This document shows, piece after piece, positions 18,758 through 27,511 of a stretch of 64,000 nucleotides of DNA. Made by a program: the position numbers and the translations under genes. This DNA is from Amycolatopsis nalaikhensis (GTDB taxonomy: Bacteria; Actinomycetota; Actinomycetes; Mycobacteriales; Pseudonocardiaceae). How positions within the stretch are numbered: the first letter of the stretch is position 1; the number at the start of each line of letters is the position of its first letter. The stretch is taken from assembly GCF_030264295.1 (NCBI RefSeq), contig NZ_CP127173.1:1929501-1993500 (forward strand), written 5' to 3'. The notes below the pieces were generated by a model. The model had not been told where the DNA came from. It did not search any database and saw nothing but the letters and a program-made list of their open reading frames with translations.

Positions 18758-19532
18758 GGTGGGGTGCGCTGAGGAAAGCGACCAGCGCCTCCGAGAATGC
18801 CGGTGACATCACCGCCGTCATGTGGTCGCCCGGGATCCGCACCAACCGCGCCCCCGCGATCGCCGCCGCCAGCCTCTCCGGCTCCGCCGCCAGCAGGTCC
18901 TGGTCTCCCGCCAGCACCAGCGTCGGCACCCCGATCGCCGACAGCTCCAGGTGACCCTCGCGCGACGCCAACGCCACCGCCGCCAAGGCCTGACGATCAC
19001 CACCGACCGCGTCGGCCAGCAGACGGAACGGCACCCCTGACGGCGGCACCGTCGAAGGATCCTCAGCCAACAGCGCCGAAGCGATGTCCGCGGGCTTCAC
19101 CACCCGCAGGTCGACCCCGCCGAAGTCGACGATCCCCGAGCCGACCCCGCCGGTAGCCAGGCAGCGGATCCGCTTGTCCACCGCTGTCGCGGCCAGGGCG
19201 ATGATCGCTCCCATCGAGTAGCCCACCAACGACACCTCGTCCAGCCGCAGCTCGTCGAGCAGGGCTGAGATGTCTCGGGCCATGTTGTCCTCGGTGTAGC
19301 GGGACTCGTCGTGCGGCTTCTCGGACCTTCCGTGGCCGCGCGCGTCCAACGAGATCACCGTGAAGCCGGCCGACCGCAGGGCCGCCACCACGCCCGTCGA
19401 GATCCAGTTCGCGTTCGTGTCCGCCGCGAAGCCGTGCTGCAGCAGCACCGGGCGGTGGGCGCCGTCGCCCTCCCACACCGTGTAGTTCAACCGGAGCCCG
19501 TCGAACGACGCGAAAGTCGGCATGCTGTCCAT
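18750..19532 (-). CDS. Alpha/beta hydrolase
   Basis: A 260-residue alpha/beta-fold hydrolase. Oxyanion-region motif LLQHGF at about 30-35, nucleophile elbow GYSMG at about 106-110, acid in AGDQDLL, and catalytic His in IPGDHMTAV near the C-terminus. All triad residues are present. Two in-frame ATGs (19532 and 19523) are possible starts; neither has a clear ribosome binding site. The substrate cannot be told. It follows the rplA terminator and is transcribed separately. Confidence 0.88.
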   Translation of the reverse strand: MDSMPTFASFDGLRLNYTVWEGDGAHRPVLLQHGFAADTNANWISTGVVAALRSAGFTVISLDARGHGRSEKPHDESRYTEDNMARDISALLDELRLDEVSLVGYSMGAIIALAATAVDKRIRCLATGGVGSGIVDFGGVDLRVVKPADIASALLAEDPSTVPPSGVPFRLLADAVGGDRQALAAVALASREGHLELSAIGVPTLVLAGDQDLLAAEPERLAAAIAGARLVRIPGDHMTAVMSPAFSEALVAFLSAPHPR

Positions 19533-19541
19533 GAGACACGA

Positions 19542-19580
19542 AGAAAGGGCGCCCCCGCAGCAAGCGGGGACGCCCTTTCT
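19542..19580 (-). terminator. Terminator of rplKA
   Basis: The inverted repeat AGAAAGGGCG...CGCCCTTTCT extends inward through CCCCGC/GCGGGG with one mismatch. The loop is 5 nt and runs of A and T lie at both ends. It is 13 nt past the rplA stop. Confidence 0.85.
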
Positions 19581-19593
19581 GGTGATCTCAGAC

Positions 19594-20313
19594 TCAGACC
19601 GCCGCGTCTTCGGCGAGGAGGTTGCGGGTCCGCAGCGGGTCGACCGGGATGCCCGGGCCCATCGTCGTGGTGAAGGTGACCTTCTTCAGGTAGCGGCCCT
19701 TCGCCGACGACGGCTTGGCGCGGAGGATCTCGTCCAGCGCGGCCGCGTAGTTCTCGACCAGCTTCTCCGTGTCGAAGGAAGCCTTGCCGATCACCAGGTG
19801 CAGGTTGGCCTGCTTGTCCACGCGGAAGTTGATCTTGCCGCCCTTGATGTCCTTCACGGCCTTCTCGACCGCGGGGGTCACCGTGCCGGTCTTCGGGTTC
19901 GGCATCAGGCCACGCGGGCCGAGGATGCGGGCGATGCGGCCCACCTTGGCCATCTGGTCCGGCGTCGCGATCGCGGCGTCGAAGTCGAGCCAGCCACCCT
20001 GGATGCGCTCGATCAGTTCGTCGGTGCCGACCGCGTCCGCGCCGGCGGCCTCGGCCTCGGCGGCCTTGTCGCCGACGGCGAAGACGATGACGCGGGCGGT
20101 CTTACCGGTGCCGTGCGGCAGGTTCACGGTGCCGCGGACCATCTGGTCGGCCTTGCGGGGGTCCACACCGAGACGCATCGCGACCTCGACGGTCGCGTCC
20201 ATCTTGGTCTTGGACGTCTCCTTCGCCAGCTTCGCGGCCTCGAGCGGCGCGTACAGGCGCGCCTTGTCGATGAGCTCCGCAGCCTGGCGGTAAGCCTTGC
20301 TGTGCTTGGGCAT
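19594..20313 (-). CDS. rplA: 50S ribosomal protein L1
   Basis: A 239-residue L1 protein. The start [20 protein letters not shown], the central [18 protein letters not shown] and the signature [18 protein letters not shown] are all intact. It binds 23S rRNA at the L1 stalk. It follows rplK by 77 nt and ends at a strong terminator. Confidence 0.98.
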   Translation of the reverse strand: MPKHSKAYRQAAELIDKARLYAPLEAAKLAKETSKTKMDATVEVAMRLGVDPRKADQMVRGTVNLPHGTGKTARVIVFAVGDKAAEAEAAGADAVGTDELIERIQGGWLDFDAAIATPDQMAKVGRIARILGPRGLMPNPKTGTVTPAVEKAVKDIKGGKINFRVDKQANLHLVIGKASFDTEKLVENYAAALDEILRAKPSSAKGRYLKKVTFTTTMGPGIPVDPLRTRNLLAEDAAV

Positions 20314-20390
20314 TCTTCTGTCCTAACTACTTCTGTGGATCAGTGTGGTGACGAGCCGCCCGGGCTCTCCCACGTGGTGCTTCGAAAACG

Positions 20391-20825
20391 TCAGTCGACG
20401 ACCGTGATGCCCATCGAGCGAGCAGTACCGGCGATGATCTTCGCGGCCTGGTCGATGTCGTGCGCGTTGAGGTCGGTCTCCTTGGTCTTGGCGATCTCGC
20501 GGACCTGGTCCCAGGTGACCTTGGCGACCTTGGTCTTGTGCGGCTCGCCGGAGCCCTTCTCCACGCCCGCGGCCTTCAGCAGCAGCTTGGCGGCCGGCGG
20601 CGTCTTCAGCTTGAAGTCGAACGACCGGTCTTCGTACACGGAGATCTCGACCGGGACGACGTCCCCGCGCTGCGACTCGGTCGCGGCGTTGTAGGCCTTG
20701 CAGAACTCCATGATGTTGACGCCGTGCTGACCCAGCGCCGGGCCGACCGGCGGCGCGGGGTTGGCCGCACCCGCCTTGATCTGCAGCTTGATGATCGCCG
20801 CAAGCTTCTTCTTCTTGGGTGGCAT
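20391..20825 (-). CDS. rplK: 50S ribosomal protein L11
   Basis: A 144-residue L11. [20 protein letters not shown], the proline-rich [20 protein letters not shown], and the C-terminal rRNA-binding [10 protein letters not shown] are all standard. It belongs to the GTPase-associated centre. It follows nusG by 75 nt. Confidence 0.98.
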   Translation of the reverse strand: MPPKKKKLAAIIKLQIKAGAANPAPPVGPALGQHGVNIMEFCKAYNAATESQRGDVVPVEISVYEDRSFDFKLKTPPAAKLLLKAAGVEKGSGEPHKTKVAKVTWDQVREIAKTKETDLNAHDIDQAAKIIAGTARSMGITVVD

Positions 20826-20900
20826 TTCTTTTCCTGTCCTGTACTACGTTCCCCGCGTACCTGCCGTGGACGCGGGAACTGCGGCCGGGGAGGCCGGCCG

Positions 20901-21719
20901 TCAGATCTTGGAGACCTGGTTGAACGACAGCTCGACCGGGGTCTCCCGGCCGAAGATCGACACCAGGACCTTCAGCTTCTGCCCGTCGACGTTGACCTCG
21001 GAGATCGTCGCCGGCAGCGTCGCGAACGGGCCGTCCATGACCGTGACCGACTCGCCGACCTCGAAGTCGACCTCGACGGCCGGGCCGCCGAGCGGCGCCG
21101 AGGCGGCGGCTTCGCCCTTGCTGGCCTTGGCCGGGGCTTCGCTCTCGACCTTCGGGGCGAGGAACTTGAGCACCTCGTCCACGGTCAGCGGCGACGGCCG
21201 CGAGGTGGCGCCGACGAACCCGGTGACGCCCGGCGTGTTGCGCACCGCGCTCCACGAGGCGTCGTTCAGGTCCATCCGGACCAGGATGTAGCCGGGCAGC
21301 ACCTTGCGCTGCACCTGCTTGCGCTGGCCGTTCTTGATCTCGGTGACCTCTTCGGTCGGGACCTCGATCTGGAAGATGTAGTCCTCGACGTCCAGGGTCT
21401 GGGTCCGGGTCTCGAGGTTGGTCTTCACCTTGTTCTCGTAACCCGCGTACGAGTGCACGACGTACCACTCGCCGGGCGCGGCGAGCAGCTCGGCGCGCAG
21501 CGCCGCGACCGGGTCGTCGTCCGCCGCGGCGGGCTCCGCCGCGGCGGAGGCGGCCTCTTCGGTGCTTTCGTCGTCAGCGGAAGCGGCTTCGTCGACCTCG
21601 TCGGGCACCTCGACGGGCTCCAGGTGCTCGGACTCCTCGTCACCGAGTGCCGAGTGCACCTGCTCGTCGGAAAGCTCGGTCAGGTCGTGACCGGCTGTTG
21701 TGCCGTTGTCGGAGGTCAC
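20901..21719 (-). CDS. nusG: Transcription termination/antitermination protein NusG
   Basis: A 272-residue NusG. The GTG at 21719 follows AGAGGACGGAAC and is preferred over longer open sequence upstream. The N-terminal 85 residues are an acidic Ala/Glu-rich extension typical of actinobacteria. The NGN domain ([30 protein letters not shown]) and the C-terminal KOW domain ([20 protein letters not shown]) follow. A linker rich in Ala and Lys ([14 protein letters not shown]) separates the two and is longer than in E. coli. Confidence 0.97.
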   Translation of the reverse strand: MTSDNGTTAGHDLTELSDEQVHSALGDEESEHLEPVEVPDEVDEAASADDESTEEAASAAAEPAAADDDPVAALRAELLAAPGEWYVVHSYAGYENKVKTNLETRTQTLDVEDYIFQIEVPTEEVTEIKNGQRKQVQRKVLPGYILVRMDLNDASWSAVRNTPGVTGFVGATSRPSPLTVDEVLKFLAPKVESEAPAKASKGEAAASAPLGGPAVEVDFEVGESVTVMDGPFATLPATISEVNVDGQKLKVLVSIFGRETPVELSFNQVSKI

Positions 21720-21795
21720 GTTCCGTCCTCTCAGTTGATCATTGCCGGGGCCAGGCCGGGACCTGAGCCCCTCATCGGCGCGCGCCGGGGGCGCG

Positions 21796-22230
21796 TCAGC
21801 CGAAGATGTGGCCGATGCCCCACTTGAACAGGAGATCCAGGCCACTCACCAAAGCCACCATGAACACCACGAAGACCAGCACGACCGCGGTGTAGGTGAC
21901 CATCTGCTTCCGGTTGGGCCAGATGACCTTGCGCAGCTCCGCCCAGACCTCGCGGATGAAACGCACCAGCCGCGCGAACACGGAGGCCTTCTTCGGCTTC
22001 TGGTCCCGCTTCGGGGTCGGGGCGCCCTTCGCGTCGGGGGCGGTCTTCTCCCCCGACTTCCCGGCCGGGCGGGTCTTGTCGTCCGCACGTGCCGCGGACT
22101 TCCCCGCCGGACGAGCGGTCGCACGGCGCTCACGCCGGGCAGCGGCTGTGACGGGACGGGACGGGCTCTCGGGCTTCTGCCCGGCGCCGTCCTGCTCCTG
22201 CTCGCCGCCGCTGGCGTCGCTGTCGCTCAC
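21796..22230 (-). CDS. secE: Preprotein translocase subunit SecE
   Basis: A 144-residue SecE with a long charged N-terminal extension, as is usual in actinobacteria. The conserved amphipathic helix [20 protein letters not shown] and one membrane helix ([20 protein letters not shown]) are at the C-terminus. The GTG at 22230 is preferred because GGAGG lies 7 nt upstream; the GTG at 22236 would be too close to it. It precedes nusG and follows tRNA-Trp, the conserved order. Confidence 0.96.
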   Translation of the reverse strand: MSDSDASGGEQEQDGAGQKPESPSRPVTAAARRERRATARPAGKSAARADDKTRPAGKSGEKTAPDAKGAPTPKRDQKPKKASVFARLVRFIREVWAELRKVIWPNRKQMVTYTAVVLVFVVFMVALVSGLDLLFKWGIGHIFG

Positions 22231-22262
22231 GACCACTCCTCCGCTCCACCAGTTCCGTTACG

Positions 22263-22335
<73 letters not shown>

Positions 22336-22541
22336 GTGGAGCCCCGATCTCTCGGAGCCCCGGAGGACGCATTCCATCATCCCCACCATCCAGGCGGGGA
22401 TGACCGTAGTGCGTTCCAAGTCCCGAAGTCTACGGCAAGCCTCGCGAGAGCTCGCAACCGCGCCCCCCGATCGGCCACCGCACCCCGGCCTGCCTGCGGA
22501 AAACTCCCCGCCGACCTCCTGATCATGCCAGGATGTCCGCC

Positions 22542-23471
22542 ATGACGCCCACCCCGGAGTCCCGCTCACCGGTGCGCGGGACCCGGCTCGGGCTGGCGCT
22601 CCCCCAGTACGGTCCCCTCGCCGACCCCGCCGCCGTCGCGCGCTTCGCGACGGCAGCGGAAGACCTCGGCTACGAGTCGCTCTGGGTCGGCGACCGGGTC
22701 CTGACGCCGCTGGCGCCGTCGGACCTCTACCCGGGCGGCGGGACGCCGGAGCACCCGTACCCCAAGGAGTTCGAGACCTTCGCGGACCCGTTCACGACGC
22801 TCGCGACCGCCGCCGCCGTGACGCGCACGGCCCGCCTGGGGATGAGCGCCCTGACCGGCCCGGTCTATTCCCCGGTCCTGCTCGCACGGGCGCTGACCTC
22901 GCTCGACCTCGCCAGCGGCGGCCGTCTCGACGTCGGGCTGGGGCTGGGCTGGCTGCGCGAGGAGTACGTCGCGACCGGCGTCCCCTGGGCCGGCCGGGGC
23001 AAGCGGCTCGACGCGGTGCTCGACGCGCTCGAGGAGATCTGGACCGGCGATCCGGTGGCACACGAAGGCCCGCAGTGGCGGATCGCTCCCTCGACGGTCG
23101 GCCTCCGCCCGGCGCAGACCCCGAGGCCGCCGGTGTTGCTGGGCGGGTTCTCGCCGCCGGCGCTGGCCCGGATCGGGCGGCGGGCCGACGGCTGGCTCGC
23201 GGGCTGGATGCCGAAGGAGTACCTGACCGGTCTGTGGTCGGTCGCGCTCGAGACGGCCGAGCGGGCCGGGCGCGACTCCGGCGCGTTGCGGCGGGTGCTG
23301 CGGATCAACCCGCGCGCGGGTACGGCCGTGGAGACCGTCCACGACGTGCCGCCGTGCCTGGACGTGGCTCGTGAGCTGGGCATTTCCGAGGTCCTCGTCG
23401 ACCTGCACTACGTCGCGAAGGACGTCGATCACGCGCTCGAGCTGGCCGGGCGGCTGGTCACGGAGAGCTGA
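22542..23471 (+). CDS. LLM-class F420-type oxidoreductase
   Basis: A luciferase-like TIM-barrel protein of about 309 residues. Typical segments are LGLALPQYGPLADPAAVARF, YESLWVGDRVLTP, TLDLASGGRLDVGLGLGW (here SLDLASGGRL) and PVLLGGFSPPALARIGRRAD. The actinobacterial family usually takes electrons from F420H2; the cofactor is inferred. The ATG at 22542 has CAGGA 8-9 nt upstream; the alternative ATG at 22533 has none. The substrate is unknown. It stands alone, ending head-on at a hairpin shared with the next gene. Confidence 0.88.
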   Translation: MTPTPESRSPVRGTRLGLALPQYGPLADPAAVARFATAAEDLGYESLWVGDRVLTPLAPSDLYPGGGTPEHPYPKEFETFADPFTTLATAAAVTRTARLGMSALTGPVYSPVLLARALTSLDLASGGRLDVGLGLGWLREEYVATGVPWAGRGKRLDAVLDALEEIWTGDPVAHEGPQWRIAPSTVGLRPAQTPRPPVLLGGFSPPALARIGRRADGWLAGWMPKEYLTGLWSVALETAERAGRDSGALRRVLRINPRAGTAVETVHDVPPCLDVARELGISEVLVDLHYVAKDVDHALELAGRLVTES

Positions 23472-23515
23472 CCCGGGGACCGCGCCCGCGGCCCCCGGGC
23501 TCCGGATCAGCTCTC
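23463..23515. terminator. Bidirectional terminator
   Basis: GAGAGCTGA and TCAGCTCTC pair perfectly, with CCGGGG and CCGCG/CGCGG pairs inside. The arms contain the stop codons of both flanking convergent genes, so one hairpin serves both. Confidence 0.7.
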
Positions 23516-23722
23516 GCCGTCGGCGAGGGCAGCGAGCGCCTGCGCCTTCACGGCGTACTTCCACTTCGCCAGGTCGCGGATGGTCTTGATCTTCAGTTCC
23601 GCGAGCAGTTCGTCGTGCTTCGGCGTGAGCCCCTCCAGCGCGGACGGCGGGGCGTCGAGCAGCTCCTTGATCGTCTTGTCCTCGTAAGCCTTGTCGACGA
23701 GCTTGTTCAGGTTCAGGCCCAC
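23507..23722 (-). CDS. Small conserved helical protein, 71 residues
   Basis: The GTG at 23722 has AGGA about 8 nt upstream. The protein starts MGLNLNKLVDKAYEDKTIKE and contains LEGLTPKHDELLAELKIKTI, resembling a helix-hairpin-helix segment in which LTPKHDELL and LKIKTIRDLA repeat the L-x-G/K-I pattern. Such helical pairs often bind nucleic acid or protein, but I cannot name a family. It diverges from the GntR regulator. Confidence 0.7.
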   Translation of the reverse strand: MGLNLNKLVDKAYEDKTIKELLDAPPSALEGLTPKHDELLAELKIKTIRDLAKWKYAVKAQALAALADGES

Positions 23723-23832
23723 GGCGCTTCCTGCCTTTCTCGAGACGACTCCGGACGGGCCCACCCTCGCCGTGATCCCGGCCTCCCGCAACCGTCGTTC
23801 CCTCGGCCGGGGTCACCCACCCAAAACCCAAT

Positions 23833-23855
23833 TAGTTCTAGTACAGTTAGAACTA
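23833..23855 (+). promoter_or_regulatory. Inverted repeat over the GntR start, likely operator
   Basis: TAGTTCTA, 7 bp, TAGAACTA: a perfect 8-bp inverted repeat whose last base is the A of the GntR start codon. There is no ribosome binding site, so the mRNA may be leaderless and the repeat would cover the promoter. Autoregulation by the downstream YtrA-type protein is the simplest reading. Confidence 0.65.
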
Positions 23856-24205
23856 TGTTGGTGCGGATCGACCCGGGCTCGACCGTCCCGCTCTTCGAGC
23901 AGGTGGCGGCTTCGATCCGCCGCGCGCTCGCGGCGGGCAGCCCGGCGCGCGGGGAACAGCTGCCGCCGGCCCGGGAGCTGGCGGCGTCGCTCGAGATCAA
24001 CGTCCACACCGTCCTGCGGGCCTACGCCCTGCTGCGCGACGAAGGCCTCATCGACCTGCGGCGACGTCGTGGTGCCGTCGTGCTCGGCGGGGCTCCGTCG
24101 CGGGCGCGGCTCACCGAGCTGGTCGCCGACCTCGTCGACGAGGCCAAGCGCGCGGGGGTCGGCCTGGACGAGCTCACCGGGGTGATCAAGGAGAAGTACT
24201 CATGA
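23855..24205 (+). CDS. GntR family regulator, YtrA subfamily
   Basis: A 116-residue protein with only the winged-helix DNA-binding domain (PLFEQVAASIRRALAAG, LPPARELAASLEINVHTVLR, AYALLRDEGLIDLRRRRGAV) plus a short C-terminal helix. This short form is the YtrA subfamily, which typically controls adjacent ABC transporter or membrane genes. Its stop overlaps the next gene as ATGA. The inverted repeat at its start is a likely autoregulatory operator. Confidence 0.93.
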   Translation: MLVRIDPGSTVPLFEQVAASIRRALAAGSPARGEQLPPARELAASLEINVHTVLRAYALLRDEGLIDLRRRRGAVVLGGAPSRARLTELVADLVDEAKRAGVGLDELTGVIKEKYS

Positions 24206-25158
24206 CCAAGCTCATCCGCGTCCTGGCCGCGACCGCCGTGCTGCCGGGGGCCGCCCTCGCCGTCGCCGCGCTCCTCGCGAACACCTGGGCGGACCGCCTG
24301 CCCGACCCGCTCGCCACGCACTGGAACGGCGACGCCAACGGCTCGACGGCGCTCGGCGTCTTCGTCTCCGTCTGCCTGGCCCTCGGCGCGGCCGTGATCG
24401 CGCTCCTCGCGACGACGGCGCTGACCGCCCTGCGCCGCGGGCGGCCGCTGCCGCGCGTGACAATCGGGATCGGTGCCGGGTTCGCCGCGATGCCGTCCGC
24501 CGTGCTGCTTTCGGTGCTCGTGGCGAACCTCGACGTCCCGGACTGGCACGCGGCGCGCGGCGGCGCCGTCATCGTGCTCTTCCTGCTGGGTGCGGCCGTC
24601 CTCGGCGCCGCGGCGGCGTTCCTCGGCGGCCTGCCGTCCCCGGTCCCGGAAACCCGCGGCGACCGGCCGAGCGTCGGGCTCCGGCCCGGGCAGCGCGCGT
24701 TCTGGTCGGGCCGGGCGGAGAACCCGGCGATGCTCTGGGCGCTGCTGCTGGTCCCCCTCGCGATCGCGTTGCAGCCCGCCGGGCTCCCGTGGCCGACGGT
24801 CATCTGGTTCGCGCTGGTCGGCGTGGTCGTCACGGCTCTGACGTACCGCCTCAAGGCCACCGTCGACGCCAAGGGCGTGACGATCCGCTTCGGCCTCTTC
24901 GGCTTCCCGTGGCGGCACCTCCCGCTGAGCCGCATCCGCGAGGCGACCACGCGCGAGCTGGCGACCTTCCGCGACGGCGGCCTCGGCCTGCGCTTCAACC
25001 CGGTGACCGGCACGACCGCGTACAAGGTGCGCGGCGGGCCCGCGCTGGCGCTGGCACTGGAGAGCGGCCGGACGGTGCTGGTGAGCGTCGACGACCCGGA
25101 AACCGCCGCGGGCCTGGTCAACGACCTGCTCGCGCGGCACGTCACCCGGATTGACTAG
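24202..25158 (+). CDS. DUF1648 multipass membrane protein
   Basis: A 318-residue protein with about five hydrophobic segments. The N-terminal motif LPDPLATHWNGDANGS is the DUF1648 signature seen in SdpI-like and YtrA-linked membrane proteins. The C-terminal 110 residues form a soluble PH-like domain (TVDAKGVTIRFGLFGFPWRH). It is translationally coupled to the GntR regulator. Regulator and target in one transcript suggests a stress- or antimicrobial-responsive membrane protein; this is inference. Confidence 0.88.
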   Translation: MTKLIRVLAATAVLPGAALAVAALLANTWADRLPDPLATHWNGDANGSTALGVFVSVCLALGAAVIALLATTALTALRRGRPLPRVTIGIGAGFAAMPSAVLLSVLVANLDVPDWHAARGGAVIVLFLLGAAVLGAAAAFLGGLPSPVPETRGDRPSVGLRPGQRAFWSGRAENPAMLWALLLVPLAIALQPAGLPWPTVIWFALVGVVVTALTYRLKATVDAKGVTIRFGLFGFPWRHLPLSRIREATTRELATFRDGGLGLRFNPVTGTTAYKVRGGPALALALESGRTVLVSVDDPETAAGLVNDLLARHVTRID

Positions 25159-25194
25159 GTCGGCGGCGCCCGCCCTTCGGTAGAAACGGAAGGT

Positions 25195-26100
25195 GTGGCG
25201 AAGAAGAGCGGCGGGGCCGGCTGCGTCGTCGTCGTGCTCGTGCTCGGGCTCTTGGCCTTCGGGTACTACAAGTGGCAGCACGGCTCGTCGTCGGCGCCGC
25301 CGGACGGCGCGGACACCGGCGGCGGCACCGGCCGCTACGTCGCCCTCGGCGACTCGTACACGTCGTCGCCGCGCACCGGGAAGCAGGCCGGGACCCCGGC
25401 CGGGTGTGAGCGCTCGGACGACAACTACCCGCACCTCGTCTCGGCGCGGCTGAGGCCCGCGGAGTTCGCCGACGTCAGCTGCGGCGGCGCGACCACCGGG
25501 CACCTCACCGCCGCGCAGAAGACCGGGAACGGCACGAACCCGCCCCAGCTCAACGCGGTGACCGAGCAGACGACGCTGGTGACGCTCGGCATCGGCGGCA
25601 ACGACGTCGGCTTCCTCTCGCTGGCGTCGTCCTGCGCGTCCAGCCAGCCCGCCGCTTCGCCGTGCAAGGACCGGCTGACGGCGAACGGACGCGACCAGCT
25701 CGCCGAGCGGATCGACGCCACCGCACCGAAAGTCGGCGACGTCCTGGAACGCATCCACGCGAAGGCGCCGAAGGCGAAGATCATCGTCGTCGGCTACCCG
25801 ACGGTGCTGCCCGACGGCGACGGCTGCTGGCCCACCCTGCCGTTCGGGGCCGGCGACATCGCCTACTTCCGCGACGCGCTGGGCAAGCTGAACAAGATGC
25901 TCGAAGACCAGGCCGAGGCCCACCGCGCCGGGTACGCCGACACCGCGACGCCCGGCAAGGGCCACGACGTCTGCGCGGCGTCGGGGGAACGCTGGGTGGA
26001 GGGCCTGCTGCCGTCGTCGCCCGCCGCCCCGCTGCACCCCAACGCGCGCGGCGAGCGGGGCATGGCGGACGCCGTCCTGGCCCTGCTGAAGCTCCCTTAG
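25195..26100 (+). CDS. SGNH/GDSL hydrolase, membrane-anchored
   Basis: A 301-residue protein with an N-terminal membrane anchor at about residues 10-25. Block I YVALGDSYTSSP holds the catalytic Ser (about residue 54). Block III is GIGGNDVGF. Block V, LHPNARGERGMA, holds the catalytic His, and Cys residues at VSCGG, SSCAS and GCWPT may form disulfides. It is an extracytoplasmic esterase/lipase of the type common in actinobacteria. Its stop overlaps that of hadB on the other strand. Confidence 0.92.
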   Translation: MAKKSGGAGCVVVVLVLGLLAFGYYKWQHGSSSAPPDGADTGGGTGRYVALGDSYTSSPRTGKQAGTPAGCERSDDNYPHLVSARLRPAEFADVSCGGATTGHLTAAQKTGNGTNPPQLNAVTEQTTLVTLGIGGNDVGFLSLASSCASSQPAASPCKDRLTANGRDQLAERIDATAPKVGDVLERIHAKAPKAKIIVVGYPTVLPDGDGCWPTLPFGAGDIAYFRDALGKLNKMLEDQAEAHRAGYADTATPGKGHDVCAASGERWVEGLLPSSPAAPLHPNARGERGMADAVLALLKLP

Positions 26101-26495
26101 ACCCGGACGAGCGCCTGCGGCTTGCCTAGCACGGTCTTGCCGTCGAACTTGGCGACCAGGTCGATGCGCGCGGTGCCGTCGTCGTTGACCGCGCCGACCT
26201 TGCCGCTGAACTCCACCAGCGCGCCCTCCGGCGTGTTCGGCACGACCACGGGCCGGGTGAAGCGGGCGCTCAGGTCGACGAGGCGGCCGGGGTCGCCGAG
26301 CCAGTCGGTGACGAGCCGCCCGGCAAGCGCCATGGTGAGCATGCCGTGGGCGATGACGTCGGGGAGGCCGACGTCCTTCGCGAACGCCTCGTTCCAGTGG
26401 ATGGGGTTGAAGTCCAGCGACGCCCCGGCGTAGCGGACGAGCTGGTCACGCGTCACCCGGACCTCGATGGTGGGCAGTTCGTCGCCGACGTTCAC
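26097..26495 (-). CDS. hadB: MaoC-like (3R)-hydroxyacyl-thioester dehydratase, HadB-like
   Basis: A 132-residue hot-dog protein with the hydratase-2 motif DFNPIHWNEAFAKDVGLPDV followed by IAHGML. Asp and His of the D-x(4)-H motif are present. The GTG at 26495 overlaps the hadA stop (GTGA). In mycobacteria hadA-hadB follow rpmG in the same order and encode the FAS-II dehydratase. Here there is no hadC. A dehydratase role on acyl-ACP or acyl-CoA is likely; mycolic acid synthesis is not expected in Amycolatopsis. Confidence 0.85.
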   Translation of the reverse strand: MNVGDELPTIEVRVTRDQLVRYAGASLDFNPIHWNEAFAKDVGLPDVIAHGMLTMALAGRLVTDWLGDPGRLVDLSARFTRPVVVPNTPEGALVEFSGKVGAVNDDGTARIDLVAKFDGKTVLGKPQALVRV

Positions 26496-26942
26496 GCGCC
26501 CTCCCCCCGGACCACGAGCTGCGCCCGCGTGGTCGCGATGTGCGCGCCGTCGCCGTCGGCGATCTCCGCGCGCAGGTTGATGAAGTCGTTGCCCGCCCGG
26601 GCCATGATCTTGTCGATGTGCGTGGTGAGCAGCAGCTTGTCGCCGACGTGCACCGGGCGGCTGTAGCTGAACTGCTGGTCGCCGTGGACCATCCGCGAGT
26701 AGTCGAGCCCGAGCTTCCGGGTCGGTGACGATCGCGTTGATGGCGGCGAGGTTGACGATCGTGATGAACGTCGGCGGCGCGATGACGTCCGGGTGCCCGG
26801 CGGCTTTCGCGGCCTCGGGGTCGCGGTAGACCGGGTTGTCGTCGCCGATCGCGTCGGCGAACTCCCGGATCTTCTCCCGGCTCACTTCGTAGCTGGTCTG
26901 CGGCGGGTACACCCGCCCGGTGAACGACTCGTCCAAGGGCAC
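26492..26942 (-). CDS. hadA: MaoC-like dehydratase partner, HadA-like (one apparent frameshift)
   Basis: The N-terminal half starts at the GTG at 26942 (MPLDESFTGRVYPPQTSYEV) and carries a MaoC N-terminal hydratase domain through INAIVTDP. The frame then slips. On the plus strand GAGCTTCCGG at 26711-26720 has an extra C; removing it gives KLGLDYSRMVHGDQQFSYSR, which continues in frame to the stop at 26492, where it overlaps hadB. The repaired length is 149 residues, typical for HadA. HadA is the substrate-binding, non-catalytic partner of HadB. The slip is in the same context as the one in mceB. Confidence 0.82.
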
Positions 26943-26961
26943 CCGCAGAGGCTATCAACAG

Positions 26962-26997
26962 CGAAGCCCCGCCCCGGAGGTCCGGGGCGGGGCTTCG
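26962..26997 (-). terminator. Terminator of rpmG
   Basis: A 17-bp perfect stem (CGAAGCCCCGCCCCGGA and its complement) with a 2-nt gap, effectively a 4- to 6-nt loop, lies 24 nt past the rpmG stop and 20 nt before hadA. Confidence 0.8.
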
Positions 26998-27020
26998 AAA
27001 GCTGGGGTGAACGCGCTACG

Positions 27021-27185
27021 TCAGCGGGTTTCCTTGTGCGTCCGGTGCGTACCGCAGTTCGGGCAGAACTTCTTCATCTCCAGGCGATCCGGGTTGTTGC
27101 GCCGGTTCTTCTTGGTGATGTAGTTGCGGTGCTTGCACTCTTCGCACGCCAGCGTGATCTTGGGTCGCACGTCGGTGGCAGCCAC
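27021..27185 (-). CDS. rpmG: 50S ribosomal protein L33
   Basis: A 54-residue L33 starting [20 protein letters not shown]. Two CxxC pairs (CEEC at 14-17, CPNC at 41-44) make it the zinc-binding form. The start is the GTG at 27185. Position next to tRNA-Met and tRNA-Thr and before hadAB matches the mycobacterial rpmG2-hadAB order. Confidence 0.95.
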   Translation of the reverse strand: MAATDVRPKITLACEECKHRNYITKKNRRNNPDRLEMKKFCPNCGTHRTHKETR

Positions 27186-27235
27186 AGCGTTTCCTTCTCT
27201 CTCAGGTCCCGGGGGCCAGCCCCGTCGTTACCGCG

Positions 27236-27308
27236 TAGCGGTGGCCGGACTTGAACCGGCGACACAGCGATTATGAGCCGCTTGCTCTGCCAACTGAGCT
27301 ACACCGCC
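27236..27308 (-). tRNA. tRNA-Met (CAT)
   Basis: A 73-nt cloverleaf with acceptor GGCGGTG/CACCGCT (G-U first pair), D-arm TAGCTCAGTTGGCAGAGC, anticodon CAT in loop CTCATAA, and T-arm CGGTTCAAGTCCG. The G-U rather than a mismatched first pair fits an elongator type. Confidence 0.94.
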
Positions 27309-27358
27309 CTTACATGACCCAAGCCGCGACACGCAGGCGTGACGCGGCTGAGGTCGAG

Positions 27359-27431
27359 AGCCCCTTTACGGAATCGAACCGTAGACCTTCTCCTTACCAT
27401 GGAGACGCTCTGCCGACTGAGCTAAAGGGGC
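27359..27431 (-). tRNA. tRNA-Thr (GGT)
   Basis: A 73-nt cloverleaf with acceptor GCCCCTT/AAGGGGC, D-arm TAGCTCAGTCGGCAGAGC, anticodon loop ATGGTAA (anticodon GGT) and T-arm ACGGTTCGATTCCGT. It lies about 50 nt upstream of tRNA-Met on the same strand. Confidence 0.96.
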
Positions 27432-27511
27432 CTGGCCTCTCGCGAGGACTGGGAAAGATTAGCAAGGCCTGTCACCCGCCCGTGCAACCGGGGTCCCGTA
27501 AGAGCAAAACC

